Origin: a virus
DNA length: 36,694 nt
Virus record (IMG/VR): IMGVR_UViG_3300037245_001014
Coordinates: 1-36,694 of that record
Direction: 5' to 3' (one strand)
Numbering within the stretch: position 1 is the stretch's first letter; each line of letters begins with the position of its first letter. The position numbers and the translations under genes are program-made. Below are positions 1 to 4,676 of the stretch, piece by piece. The notes under the pieces were generated by a model. That model worked only from the letters and a program-made list of their open reading frames with translations, was not told where the DNA came from and did no database searches.

Positions 1-127
1 CCTCCGTATTAAAGTTTCAGGCTAACAATGCGCTCCAGCCGACCGCAAACGCTCATTTTATTCGCTAATGCGGCTGCTGACCTTGGTCGTTAAACCCCTT
101 GATAATTCCCGATCTCTAATATGTCTC
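1..127. repeat. Terminal direct repeat, left copy (assembly overlap)
   Basis: These 127 bases are repeated without a mismatch at 36568-36694. Exactly 127 is a common largest assembler k-mer, so this is best read as the overlap left when a circular or circularly permuted genome is opened, not as a biological terminal repeat. It contains one attC site and the 3' end of the ASCH gene. Confidence 0.9.
20..95 (+). other. attC recombination site (between DUF7352-like and ASCH cassettes)
   Basis: Outer cores are GCTAAC (21-26) and GTTAAAC (89-95). The inner arm CAGCCGACCGC (36-46) pairs with GCGGCTGCTG (70-79), and the extra unpaired base lies in the left arm. That sets canonical attC polarity on the plus strand. 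The 23-nt centre is a variable loop. The ASCH gene stop codon (TAA, minus strand) lies in the right core. The same site recurs at 36587-36662 because of the terminal repeat. Confidence 0.85.
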
Positions 128-446
128 CAAGCTCAATGGCATAAATATCAGGTGCCTTTAATCCATCAATCTCCCATCCAAGATATTGAACTCTCATAAA
201 TGGGCGATGTGCGCCATAGCCATTAACAAAGCGTATTTCATCATATACTCTGTTTTCTATTCTCTTGGCCCAGTAAGGGGTTCTATCTCTATATTCAAAC
301 TTCTTTATCCCTTTGGCTATTTGTTCAAACCATTCAAGATATAAAGTCAAATGAAGAACACGGGGTTTAACAATTTTATGCAACCGACCGCTACCCGTTA
401 TCTCTTTTTGATGTGCGTTGCTTTCTGTTTCCGTTTTCTCACTCAT
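90..446 (-). CDS. ASCH-domain (PUA-like) cassette protein
   Basis: 118 aa. Residues ~29-115 read as an ASCH/PUA-like fold: HLTLYLEWFEQIAKG, then KFEYRDRTPYW, then RFVNGYG and MRVQYLGW. This family is linked to RNA or nucleotide binding; the substrate here is unknown. The start (446) and its ribosome-binding site lie inside the attC at 365-487, so residues 1-27 are written in the attC loop and left arm and precede the conserved domain. The stop TAA sits in the attC core at 89-95. It is a cassette gene, antiparallel to attC polarity. The domain call is from motif memory and fairly secure; the role of the N-terminal tail is unknown. Confidence 0.8.
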   Translation of the reverse strand: MSEKTETESNAHQKEITGSGRLHKIVKPRVLHLTLYLEWFEQIAKGIKKFEYRDRTPYWAKRIENRVYDEIRFVNGYGAHRPFMRVQYLGWEIDGLKAPDIYAIELGDILEIGNYQGV

Positions 447-487
447 AAGTCTCCTTCTAAATGCGGCCGCTGATAATGTCGTTAGAG
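365..487 (+). other. attC site containing the start of the ASCH gene
   Basis: Left core GTTTAAC (365-371), left arm ATGCAACCGACCGC (378-391), right arm GCGGCCGCTGAT (463-474), right core GTTAGAG (481-487). Left and right arms pair with extra bases (G, A) on the left. The loop between arms holds the Shine-Dalgarno and ATG of the ASCH gene, and the left arm is coding sequence of that gene. The stop of the upstream HTH gene lies in the right core. Confidence 0.8.
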
Positions 488-682
488 GGGCTTCTTGCCC
501 TTCGGTAAGTTCTCGTAAAATGACAAGGCCGCAACCAAAAGCCCCGGCACTCTCCTGGCATTTTGCCCCGTCTCAGTCTCCCACGCTCTCCAAGTGCGTT
601 CCGGTGTTTTGAATATTCGGGCGGCATCCTTGATGGAGAGGCCCAGCTTTTGCCGGGCCTCTTTTAGTTGTCCGGCTGTCAT
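482..682 (-). CDS. Small HTH (XRE-like) DNA-binding protein
   Basis: 66 aa. Residues ~1-40 (LKEARQKLGLSIKDAARIF, then TPERTWRAWETETG) form a helix-turn-helix typical of XRE/Cro-type or antitoxin-like regulators. It overlaps the preceding gene by 4 nt (ATGA), so the two are translationally coupled in one cassette with its own promoter at 933-961. The stop TAA is in the attC core GTTAGAG. The obvious guess is autoregulation through the palindrome at 970-982. Order (unknown gene first, HTH second) resembles HigBA-type toxin-antitoxin loci, but the partner is not a recognised toxin. Confidence 0.8.
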   Translation of the reverse strand: MTAGQLKEARQKLGLSIKDAARIFKTPERTWRAWETETGQNARRVPGLLVAALSFYENLPKGKKPL

Positions 683-891
683 TTTGGCTTCCTTTCTGTC
701 AAAAGAGCTATTCTGACAAAATCTCTTGGGGTGCTTCTAAGGAAGCTTGGGTAGTTCACAAACTCATACCCCTCATCTTGAAGCTCTACATGAATATCAA
801 AAACCGCAGTGTGAATGAAATGATCGGAGAGTAATTTCTTTTCATTTTCAGTTAATTTACCCAACGCTTTTTCCAGTCTCTTGTTTGCCAT
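679..891 (-). CDS. Unknown 70-aa protein, first gene of the HTH cassette
   Basis: 70 aa, not recognised. The first ~25 residues are Lys/Glu-rich and probably helical (LEKALGKLTENEKKLLSDH); the rest is mixed. It has a good ribosome-binding site (AAGGAGA) 8-9 nt before the ATG and lies 42 nt below the -10 box of a strong promoter. It is coupled to the downstream HTH gene by ATGA overlap. It could be a toxin, a regulator or a host-takeover protein; nothing in the sequence decides. Confidence 0.75.
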   Translation of the reverse strand: MANKRLEKALGKLTENEKKLLSDHFIHTAVFDIHVELQDEGYEFVNYPSFLRSTPRDFVRIALLTERKPK

Positions 892-932
892 TTTCTTTCT
901 CCTTGATTTAAGTTTTCCTCACTGTTAAATTA

Positions 933-961
933 AGAATACCAAATCAAACACAACGTGTCAA
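933..961 (-). promoter_or_regulatory. Sigma70-type promoter of the HTH cassette
   Basis: On the minus strand TTGACA (956-961), a 17-nt spacer, then TATTCT (933-938). It is the only obvious consensus promoter I found inside the cassette array and drives the gene pair at 891-482. A second inverted pattern (ACAC/GTGT) overlaps the -35 region. Confidence 0.75.
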
Positions 962-969
962 TATAATAA

Positions 970-982
970 TGCACAATGTGCA
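970..982. promoter_or_regulatory. Palindromic operator-like site TGCACAATGTGCA
   Basis: Perfect 6-bp inverted repeat with a 1-nt centre, 9 nt upstream of the -35 box of the HTH cassette promoter. Position and symmetry fit an operator for the HTH protein encoded in the same cassette. This is inference. Confidence 0.5.
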
Positions 983-998
983 AAATAATTTAAACGCC

Positions 999-1091
999 CT
1001 CTAACCATGCGCTCAAGTGGGAGCGGCATTAGCGTTTATGTTTTCTAAGTGGGGCTTGGTTGCGCCGCCCCCTTAGCTGAAAACGTTATGC
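999..1091 (+). other. attC recombination site (textbook architecture)
   Basis: 93 bp. Left core CTCTAAC (999-1005), left arm GCTCAAGTGGGAGCGGC (1011-1027), right arm GCCGCCCCCTTAGC (1064-1077), right core GTTATGC (1085-1091). Folding leaves C, T and A unpaired in the left arm only. This is the same three-bulge pattern as Vibrio VCR attC sites, so canonical polarity is the plus strand. It contains no gene start. Confidence 0.9.
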
Positions 1092-1373
1092 CCCTGTCAA
1101 AATCCAATGCTTTATCTCACCAACATCGTTTTTTGTCATTATTTCTAATTTACCATCATGGGTGTGTTCAATTTCAAAGTAATAGCCATATGCCCACCAT
1201 TCTGCCACTGTCTCTCCATTTGGCCCTTCAACAACCCGATCTGGCTCTACAAGAGGAAAGGCTTTTAATATCTCCGCAAGTAATGGGGGCATAACACAGC
1301 GTTCAACCGTATCACTACCCTCTGTTTCGTTTTTAACTTCCTTCTCTCTTGGGTCTTTAAATTCATCTGCCAT
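1086..1373 (-). CDS. Unknown cassette protein, 95 aa
   Basis: Not recognised. Residues 1-28 are encoded inside the attC at 1289-1415 and are charged and low in complexity. Residues ~29-95 (MPPLLAEILKAFP, then EWWAYGYYFEIEHTHDGKLEI) look like a compact alpha/beta domain. Several aromatic residues suggest a folded core. The start ATG has a purine-rich GGGAAAT upstream, within the attC loop. The stop TAA is in the attC core GTTATGC at 1085-1091. Confidence 0.75.
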   Translation of the reverse strand: MADEFKDPREKEVKNETEGSDTVERCVMPPLLAEILKAFPLVEPDRVVEGPNGETVAEWWAYGYYFEIEHTHDGKLEIMTKNDVGEIKHWILTGA

Positions 1374-1415
1374 ATTTCCCCCCTTTATCCGTTCACGGTT
1401 AACTCAAAGTTATCT
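1289..1415 (+). other. attC site containing the start of the 95-aa gene
   Basis: Left core GCATAAC (1289-1295), left arm GTTCAACCGT (1301-1310), right arm ACGGTTAAC (1395-1403), right core GTTATCT (1409-1415). The left arm has one extra C against the right arm. The start codon at 1373 lies in the loop, and the left arm is translated. Confidence 0.75.
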
Positions 1416-1721
1416 GGCCTCTCGCAATTCACGCAGCGCACCCATTAACTCACCCTGTCTCACTGATAATGTCCATTGGCCGTGGTCATTACCAATCTTT
1501 GCGGCCTCGGCAATCCTTGTTTCATAATCAGCAATTCTAGCTTCCCACTTAGCGGCAAGGTCAGATAACACGGCGCTGCAAGGTACTTCGGCCACGGGTG
1601 CTTTCTGGGCTTTAAGGGGTTTATGATCGGGGCACATCGTTGGCTTTATAAATTTTCGGCAACTAGGTTCTTTGCTATAATCCACATGCCACTTGCATTT
1701 TTCATATCCACACTGTTCCAT
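1410..1721 (-). CDS. Cys-rich N-terminus plus coiled-coil cassette protein, 103 aa
   Basis: Residues 1-30 hold five Cys and two His (CGYEKCKWH, then CRKF, then MCPDH), a possible small zinc site. Residues ~42-50 (PVAEVPCSA) are the translated left arm of the attC. Residues ~55-103 are a charged coiled coil (WEARIADYETRIAEAA). The first 53 codons lie inside the 207-bp attC. The peptide PVAEVPCSA also occurs in the protein at 3807-4112 because both carry the same attC arm in the same frame. Function unknown. The stop TAA is in core GTTATCT. Confidence 0.75.
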   Translation of the reverse strand: MEQCGYEKCKWHVDYSKEPSCRKFIKPTMCPDHKPLKAQKAPVAEVPCSAVLSDLAAKWEARIADYETRIAEAAKIGNDHGQWTLSVRQGELMGALRELREAR

Positions 1722-1769
1722 TTTTCCATCCTCCCCAGCGTCCGAAGACCCTGAGCTTAATCGTTAGGT
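1563..1769 (+). other. Long attC site (207 bp) with a coding loop
   Basis: Left core AGATAAC (1563-1569), left arm CTGCAAGGTACTTCGG (1576-1591), right arm CCGAAGACCCTGAG (1742-1755), right core GTTAGGT (1763-1769). G and A bulge from the left arm. The right side (1735-1765) is identical over 31 nt to 4125-4155. The loop contains the ribosome-binding site, start codon and about 50 codons of the gene at 1410-1721. Confidence 0.8.
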
Positions 1770-1771
1770 CT

Positions 1772-2539
1772 TTAAACCCGCGCAAGGTCAAAGGCTATTA
1801 TTGCCCTGCCTATTTGCTCCGGTATTATAGGCAGTATGGCATTCCCCAACGCTTTTATTCTGTCCATCCTATCGGGTAATCCATCATCCACTCTAATCTC
1901 TGGGGGTTCAGCTCCCCAGGACCTTGTCGGATTGCTTCCCCTTTCCACTCCAGGCCGTACACCGCTGCATCTTTCATCGTTGCTATTTTCTTGCGCCCCT
2001 TTCGGGCATTTGTCATCTGTCGGTGCATCGCCTCTGGTGATCGTGCTTTCATTGCGTCCATCGCTTGTGGAGTGGGCCACAATAAAAACTCGCTCCCTGT
2101 TATGGTCTGCACCTGCGGCAAGAGCTGGCACAACAAACGGCCTTGCGGAGTAGCCTTCACTTTCCAAGTCAAAAAGCACTTTGTCCAATCCCAGCGCGAT
2201 GTGGCCATAAACATTTTCGCAAATAACCCAAGTGGGTCTTGCTTGTGAAACAACTCTGAGCATTTCCGGCCAGAGGTGGCGGTCATCTTGCTCCGCTTTT
2301 TGGCCTCCTGCAACACTGAAGGGCTGGCAGGGATACCCACCGCATACAACATCGACTCCATTAAAATCACCTCCGTTTAATTCTCTTACATCTTCATAAA
2401 TTGGCACGTCCGGCCAATGCTTCCGCAACCTTTCTCGACACCAAGGATCTATTTCACAGAAGGCAATTGTTTCCATCCCTGCCCTCTCAAGCCCCAAGCT
2501 GAAGCCTCCTATTCCACTGAATAAATCTAAAACTTTCAA
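1772..2539 (-). CDS. DNA (cytosine-5-) methyltransferase
   Basis: 255 aa from a TTG start at 2539, chosen because GGAGG lies 7 nt upstream and the protein then begins MKVLDLFSGIGG; an ATG at 2581 would add 14 residues. C5-MTase motifs are in order: I DLFSGIGGF (5-13), IV PCQPF with catalytic Cys (~70-74), VI ENV (~108-110), VIII NRERVF (~147-152), X KALGNAILP near the C-terminus. The target-recognition region is short, and no restriction enzyme is adjacent. It is an orphan methylase carried in a cassette, likely to protect phage DNA from host restriction. It stops 2 nt before the attC core at 1763-1769. Confidence 0.92.
   Translation of the reverse strand: MKVLDLFSGIGGFSLGLERAGMETIAFCEIDPWCRERLRKHWPDVPIYEDVRELNGGDFNGVDVVCGGYPCQPFSVAGGQKAEQDDRHLWPEMLRVVSQARPTWVICENVYGHIALGLDKVLFDLESEGYSARPFVVPALAAGADHNRERVFIVAHSTSDGRNESTITRGDAPTDDKCPKGAQENSNDERCSGVRPGVERGSNPTRSWGAEPPEIRVDDGLPDRMDRIKALGNAILPIIPEQIGRAIIAFDLARV
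1855..2286 (-). CDS. Alternate-frame gene nested in the C5-methyltransferase gene
   Basis: 143 aa if it starts at the ATG at 2286, which has GGAG 4-5 nt upstream; the open frame reaches 2370. It lies wholly within the methyltransferase gene in another frame. Its product, with elements such as MTATSGRKCSELF, CFLTWKVKATPQGRL, LLWPTPQAMD and a C-terminal EWMMDYPIGWTE, matches a pattern I recall from many phage proteins annotated near or as Dcm-type methylases. Two frames carrying recognisable family motifs suggests real dual coding. Expression is not shown by sequence alone. Confidence 0.55.
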   Translation of the reverse strand: MTATSGRKCSELFHKQDPLGLFAKMFMATSRWDWTKCFLTWKVKATPQGRLLCQLLPQVQTITGSEFLLWPTPQAMDAMKARSPEAMHRQMTNARKGRKKIATMKDAAVYGLEWKGEAIRQGPGELNPQRLEWMMDYPIGWTE

Positions 2540-2583
2540 GTCAAAACCTCCATGTCTGCTGCGCAGCCAGCGCAGGGTCAAAA

Positions 2584-2640
2584 CCTAACCAAACAATGCA
2601 GCCGGACAGGTGCCCTGCCGCTGATTTCGGATGTTATGTG
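2584..2640 (+). other. Short attC site (57 bp)
   Basis: Left core ACCTAAC (2584-2590), left arm ATGCAGCCGGACAGG (2597-2611), right arm CCTGCCGCTGAT (2615-2626), right core GTTATGT (2634-2640). Left-arm bulges are G, C and A. The loop is only a few nucleotides. A separate small hairpin (CTGCGC/GCGCAG, about 2559-2575) lies just beyond it, before the methyltransferase start. Confidence 0.85.
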
Positions 2641-2837
2641 CTTTCCTTAAAAATAGCTCTTGCCTTGTCAATATGCTCTGGCTGCAACTCAAATTTTCCA
2701 TATCCGAAATCAATCCCAATATGTGCCAATGCCTTAATAATTTCTTCCATCTCAGCAGCCCTCTCACTATATCCCTCAAGCGCCTTGCCAAAGTCACCAC
2801 ATTCATGGTCTTGTTTTAATTGCTCACTTAGTGTCAT
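2634..2837 (-). CDS. Unknown helical cassette protein, 67 aa
   Basis: Not recognised. Acidic and predicted mostly helical (SEQLKQDHECGDFGKALEGY, then ERAAEMEEIIKALAHIG, then PEHIDKARAIFKE). Starts outside the neighbouring attC sites with AAAGGAGAA upstream of the ATG. The stop TAA lies in the attC core GTTATGT (2634-2640). Confidence 0.75.
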   Translation of the reverse strand: MTLSEQLKQDHECGDFGKALEGYSERAAEMEEIIKALAHIGIDFGYGKFELQPEHIDKARAIFKEST

Positions 2838-2864
2838 CTCGTATTCTCCTTTAAGTTAAAACGC

Positions 2865-2920
2865 ACATAACACGCCATTGCAGCGCATCGCTAACGCTCG
2901 CTCTGAATTCATAGTTAGGC
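2865..2920 (+). other. Short attC site (56 bp)
   Basis: Left core ACATAAC (2865-2871), left arm ATTGCAGCGCATCGC (2877-2891), right arm GCTCGCTCTGAATT (2896-2909), right core GTTAGGC (2914-2920). A G and an A are extra in the left arm. The loop is about 4 nt. Confidence 0.85.
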
Positions 2921-3235
2921 AACCGAGCCTTTTACTCTCTCACACATCAATTCGTGCATTTTCTCGGCAGCTTCCCATGTTTCGCATCTGTCCATTTCCT
3001 GGTCTAGTTTGCCTCCAAATACCATTGTTTCAAACAATAAAGGCTCTCCTCCGTCAAATGAATGGTCTATGCCAAGAAACACTGTTGAAATTCTCACCTG
3101 CCCAACCTTCTCCCCATCAAGAGAAACGTCAGCGGTTGTCTTATTTACTGTCCTGTTCCCCTTCTCAAACCATTTTGCCCATTTAATAACATCTGGCTCT
3201 TCTACAGCTTTATGCCCATCTAAAATATAATTCAT
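2915..3235 (-). CDS. Conserved phage/cassette protein of unknown function, 106 aa
   Basis: The block IKWAKWFEKGNRTVNKT, then VRISTVFLGIDHSFDGG, then PLLFETMVFGG, then a C-terminal TWEAAEKMHE segment is a pattern I know from many phage hypothetical proteins (STVFLGxDHxF...LFETMVFGG). No activity is established that I can name. The ATG has an AGAGG ribosome-binding site. The stop TAA is in attC core GTTAGGC. Confidence 0.85.
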   Translation of the reverse strand: MNYILDGHKAVEEPDVIKWAKWFEKGNRTVNKTTADVSLDGEKVGQVRISTVFLGIDHSFDGGEPLLFETMVFGGKLDQEMDRCETWEAAEKMHELMCERVKGSVA

Positions 3236-3266
3236 GATATTTTCCTCTTTTATTAAGTTTGTTTTT

Positions 3267-3335
3267 GCCTAACCAAACACTGCAACCGACCGCTTTCACT
3301 TCGTTTCAATCGGCTGCTGAGCTTGGCTGTTATCT
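3267..3335 (+). other. attC recombination site (69 bp)
   Basis: Left core GCCTAAC (3267-3273), left arm CTGCAACCGACCG (3280-3292), right arm CGGCTGCTGAG (3311-3321), right core GTTATCT (3329-3335). Extra bases are in the left arm. Sequence is close to the site at 20-95, so the two probably share an origin. Confidence 0.8.
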
Positions 3336-3337
3336 TG

Positions 3338-3544
3338 CTACCTTCTGAAACTCATGTCTCTGTCAAAGGCTCTTTTATCAGCCTCTTTTGTTTTTTCAGC
3401 ACAAGGGAAGCAAACTCTATCACCTTGGCTATAAGTTATTTCGCTGTATGTACCTTGCCTTTCTCCACATCTTGTGCAAGATAACCCATCGCTCAATTTC
3501 GACTGGCTAGGGGTGGTTTCGTTTTTTTTAGCATCGTTTTTCAT
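3338..3544 (-). CDS. Zinc-ribbon cassette protein, 68 aa
   Basis: Residues ~23-49 carry CTRC and CFPC pairs about 20 residues apart, a single zinc ribbon; the C-terminus is basic (KRAFDRDMSFRR). The first 22 residues (charged, Ser/Thr-rich) are encoded inside the attC at 3479-3601. Strong AAGGAG ribosome-binding site, also inside the attC loop. The stop TAG lies 2 nt outside core 3329-3335. Possibly nucleic-acid or protein binding; unknown. Confidence 0.75.
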   Translation of the reverse strand: MKNDAKKNETTPSQSKLSDGLSCTRCGERQGTYSEITYSQGDRVCFPCAEKTKEADKRAFDRDMSFRR

Positions 3545-3601
3545 GTCACTATCTCCTTGTTTTGTGTTTGGTCAGCCAGCGCATTAGCTTAATCGTTCTA
3601 A
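3479..3601 (+). other. attC site containing the start of the zinc-ribbon gene
   Basis: Left core AGATAAC (3479-3485), left arm GCTCAATTTCGACTGGC (3491-3507), right arm GCCAGCGCATTAGC (3575-3588), right core GTTCTAA (3595-3601). Left-arm extras are C, T and A, as in the textbook site at 999-1091. The right core departs from GTTRRRY at one position. Confidence 0.8.
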
Positions 3602-3729
3602 GGCTTAATTATGTCATACCAAATCGCATAAACAGTCAATCCACATGTGAATAAAATCTGGATCCAGTCCATTTCCAAACCAACGTGCTGCAATGTCCAT
3701 ATTCCTAATGTTAAAATAATTAATCTCAT
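3598..3729 (-). CDS. Small single-pass membrane protein, 43 aa
   Basis: Begins MRLIILTLGIWTLQHVG, then WIQILFTCGLTVYAIWY, so one or two hydrophobic helices with a short Lys-Pro end. Excellent ribosome-binding site AAAGGAG 6 nt from the ATG. The stop TAG overlaps the attC core GTTCTAA (3595-3601), the pattern seen for other cassette genes here, which supports its reality despite its size. Function unknown; small cassette membrane proteins can be toxins or envelope modifiers. Confidence 0.65.
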   Translation of the reverse strand: MRLIILTLGIWTLQHVGLEMDWIQILFTCGLTVYAIWYDIIKP

Positions 3730-3752
3730 AAATCTCCTTTAACAAACGCGCC

Positions 3753-3812
3753 TTAGAACCAAGCACTCAAATCGGACTTCGCTTCGCTCGCGCGTTTAGT
3801 TTTATGTTAGGC
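3753..3812 (+). other. attC recombination site (60 bp)
   Basis: Left core TTAGAAC (3753-3759), left arm CTCAAATCGGACTTCGC (3766-3782), right arm about CGCTCGCGCGTTTAG (3785-3799), right core GTTAGGC (3806-3812). The left arm carries the C and further extra bases. Pairing is weaker than in its neighbours. Confidence 0.65.
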
Positions 3813-4112
3813 GTTCTGTGTTTTCATTGCGTCCCAGCCCTTACAAGCGTCTTCCCATGTGTCACAAGCTGGCCCATCCTTGTCACACTCTACGCAGGTG
3901 GCAAAATACCTATAGCCTTCATGTTCTATGATGACTTCTCCGCCACAAACACACACGCCTAGCCCCGCGCTACAAGGTACTTCGGCCACGGGTTCTTTGT
4001 TGGCTTTAATAAGCTTATCGTGTTGAAGTTTGGTAATCCCACATTTTTTACAAGGTGTTTGCCAATATGAATTGCTCGCCCCACATTGCACGCATTCCCA
4101 TCTAGGTTTCAT
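3807..4112 (-). CDS. Double zinc-ribbon protein with Lar-like C-terminal domain
   Basis: 101 aa. N-terminal zinc ribbon CVQC (7-10) and CKKC (21-24); residues 41-49 (PVAEVPCSA) are a translated attC arm; C-terminal half has CVCGG (54-58), CVEC (73-76), a GP pair and DTWEDACKGWDAM. The last block matches the Lar restriction-alleviation family, where CPFCG-type ribbons are followed by T..EA...WN. Lar proteins modulate type I restriction, so an anti-restriction role is plausible but unproven. The first ~52 codons lie inside the attC at 3957-4159. The stop TAA is in core GTTAGGC. Confidence 0.75.
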   Translation of the reverse strand: MKPRWECVQCGASNSYWQTPCKKCGITKLQHDKLIKANKEPVAEVPCSAGLGVCVCGGEVIIEHEGYRYFATCVECDKDGPACDTWEDACKGWDAMKTQNA

Positions 4113-4159
4113 TTATCATCTCCTCCAGCGTCCGAAGACCCTGAGCTTAATCGTTTTAT
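3957..4159 (+). other. Long attC site (203 bp) with a coding loop, right end of array
   Basis: Left core GCCTAGC (3957-3963; the usual AAC is AGC), left arm CTACAAGGTACTTCGG (3970-3985), right arm CCGAAGACCCTGAG (4132-4145), right core GTTTTAT (4153-4159). Arms are nearly identical to those at 1563-1769. Both outer cores deviate, so this terminal site may be a poor substrate. It contains the start and N-terminal domain of the gene at 3807-4112. Confidence 0.7.
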
Positions 4160-4210
4160 CCTTCTCTTTAATGTATCCACTATTGCTAATGGACTCACTG
4201 AAACTAAGGA

Positions 4211-4282
4211 TTGACGAGGGCGCTTAGTCTCTACAACATGATCGCAAGGCACCATGCCTCAAAGGTTTCCCTTACCTCGTCA
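4211..4282 (-). ncRNA. Candidate branched structured RNA between SSB and the array
   Basis: The stretch 4160-4292 has no convincing gene. A perfect 9-bp inverted repeat (4211-4219 with 4274-4282) closes a 72-nt element. Within it, read on the minus strand, are AAGG-GAAA-CCTT (4272-4261, GNRA tetraloop) and a 5-bp hairpin AGGCA/TGCCT (4259-4247). It could be a 3' UTR structure, a regulatory RNA or a replication-associated hairpin. It has no T-tract, so it is not a classic terminator. Confidence 0.5.
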
Positions 4283-4292
4283 AAATTAAATA

Positions 4293-4676
4293 CTAATCGT
4301 TTCTTTCTCCCTGTGATGAAGTTGGCGCTTCATGTCCACTTCCTGCTTGACCTAGCATAGTCATAATATGAGCAATCACCTCAGTAGTTTGTCTCTTAAC
4401 TCCATCATTATCGTCCCATTCTCTTGTTTCAAGCCTACCTTCTATATAGACTTGCTTCCCCTTGGAAAGATATTCTCCGCAAATTTCCCCCAACTTACCC
4501 CATGCCGTTATTTTATGCCACTCTGTTTTCTCTTCCTTATTGCCAGTATCTTTGTTAGTCCACTTTTCAGATGTAGCGATACTGAAAGATGCCACTGCCT
4601 GACCAGATTTAGTATATCTTACCTCCGGATCTCTTCCAAGATTACCAACTAATATAACCTTATTTACTCCAGCCAT
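4293..4676 (-). CDS. ssb: Single-stranded DNA-binding protein
   Basis: 127 aa. Classic OB-fold opening [20 protein letters not shown], then SIATSEKW, then [23 protein letters not shown] and [17 protein letters not shown]. The acidic tail is short and lacks the usual DDDIPF tip, ending SSQGERND, so interaction with host SSB partners may be altered. It overlaps the ERF stop codon (TAATG). It protects ssDNA during phage replication and annealing. ssDNA is also the form in which attC sites fold. Confidence 0.95.
   Translation of the reverse strand: MAGVNKVILVGNLGRDPEVRYTKSGQAVASFSIATSEKWTNKDTGNKEEKTEWHKITAWGKLGEICGEYLSKGKQVYIEGRLETREWDDNDGVKRQTTEVIAHIMTMLGQAGSGHEAPTSSQGERND

Noticed and set aside
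20-4159. CRISPR array
   Set aside because: Repeats are imperfect, internally palindromic, of different lengths, and separated by whole genes; no cas genes.
4211-4282. tRNA gene of 72 nt
   Set aside because: The acceptor-like stem is perfect, but there is no TTCRA T-loop, no D-arm consensus and no anticodon arm on either strand.
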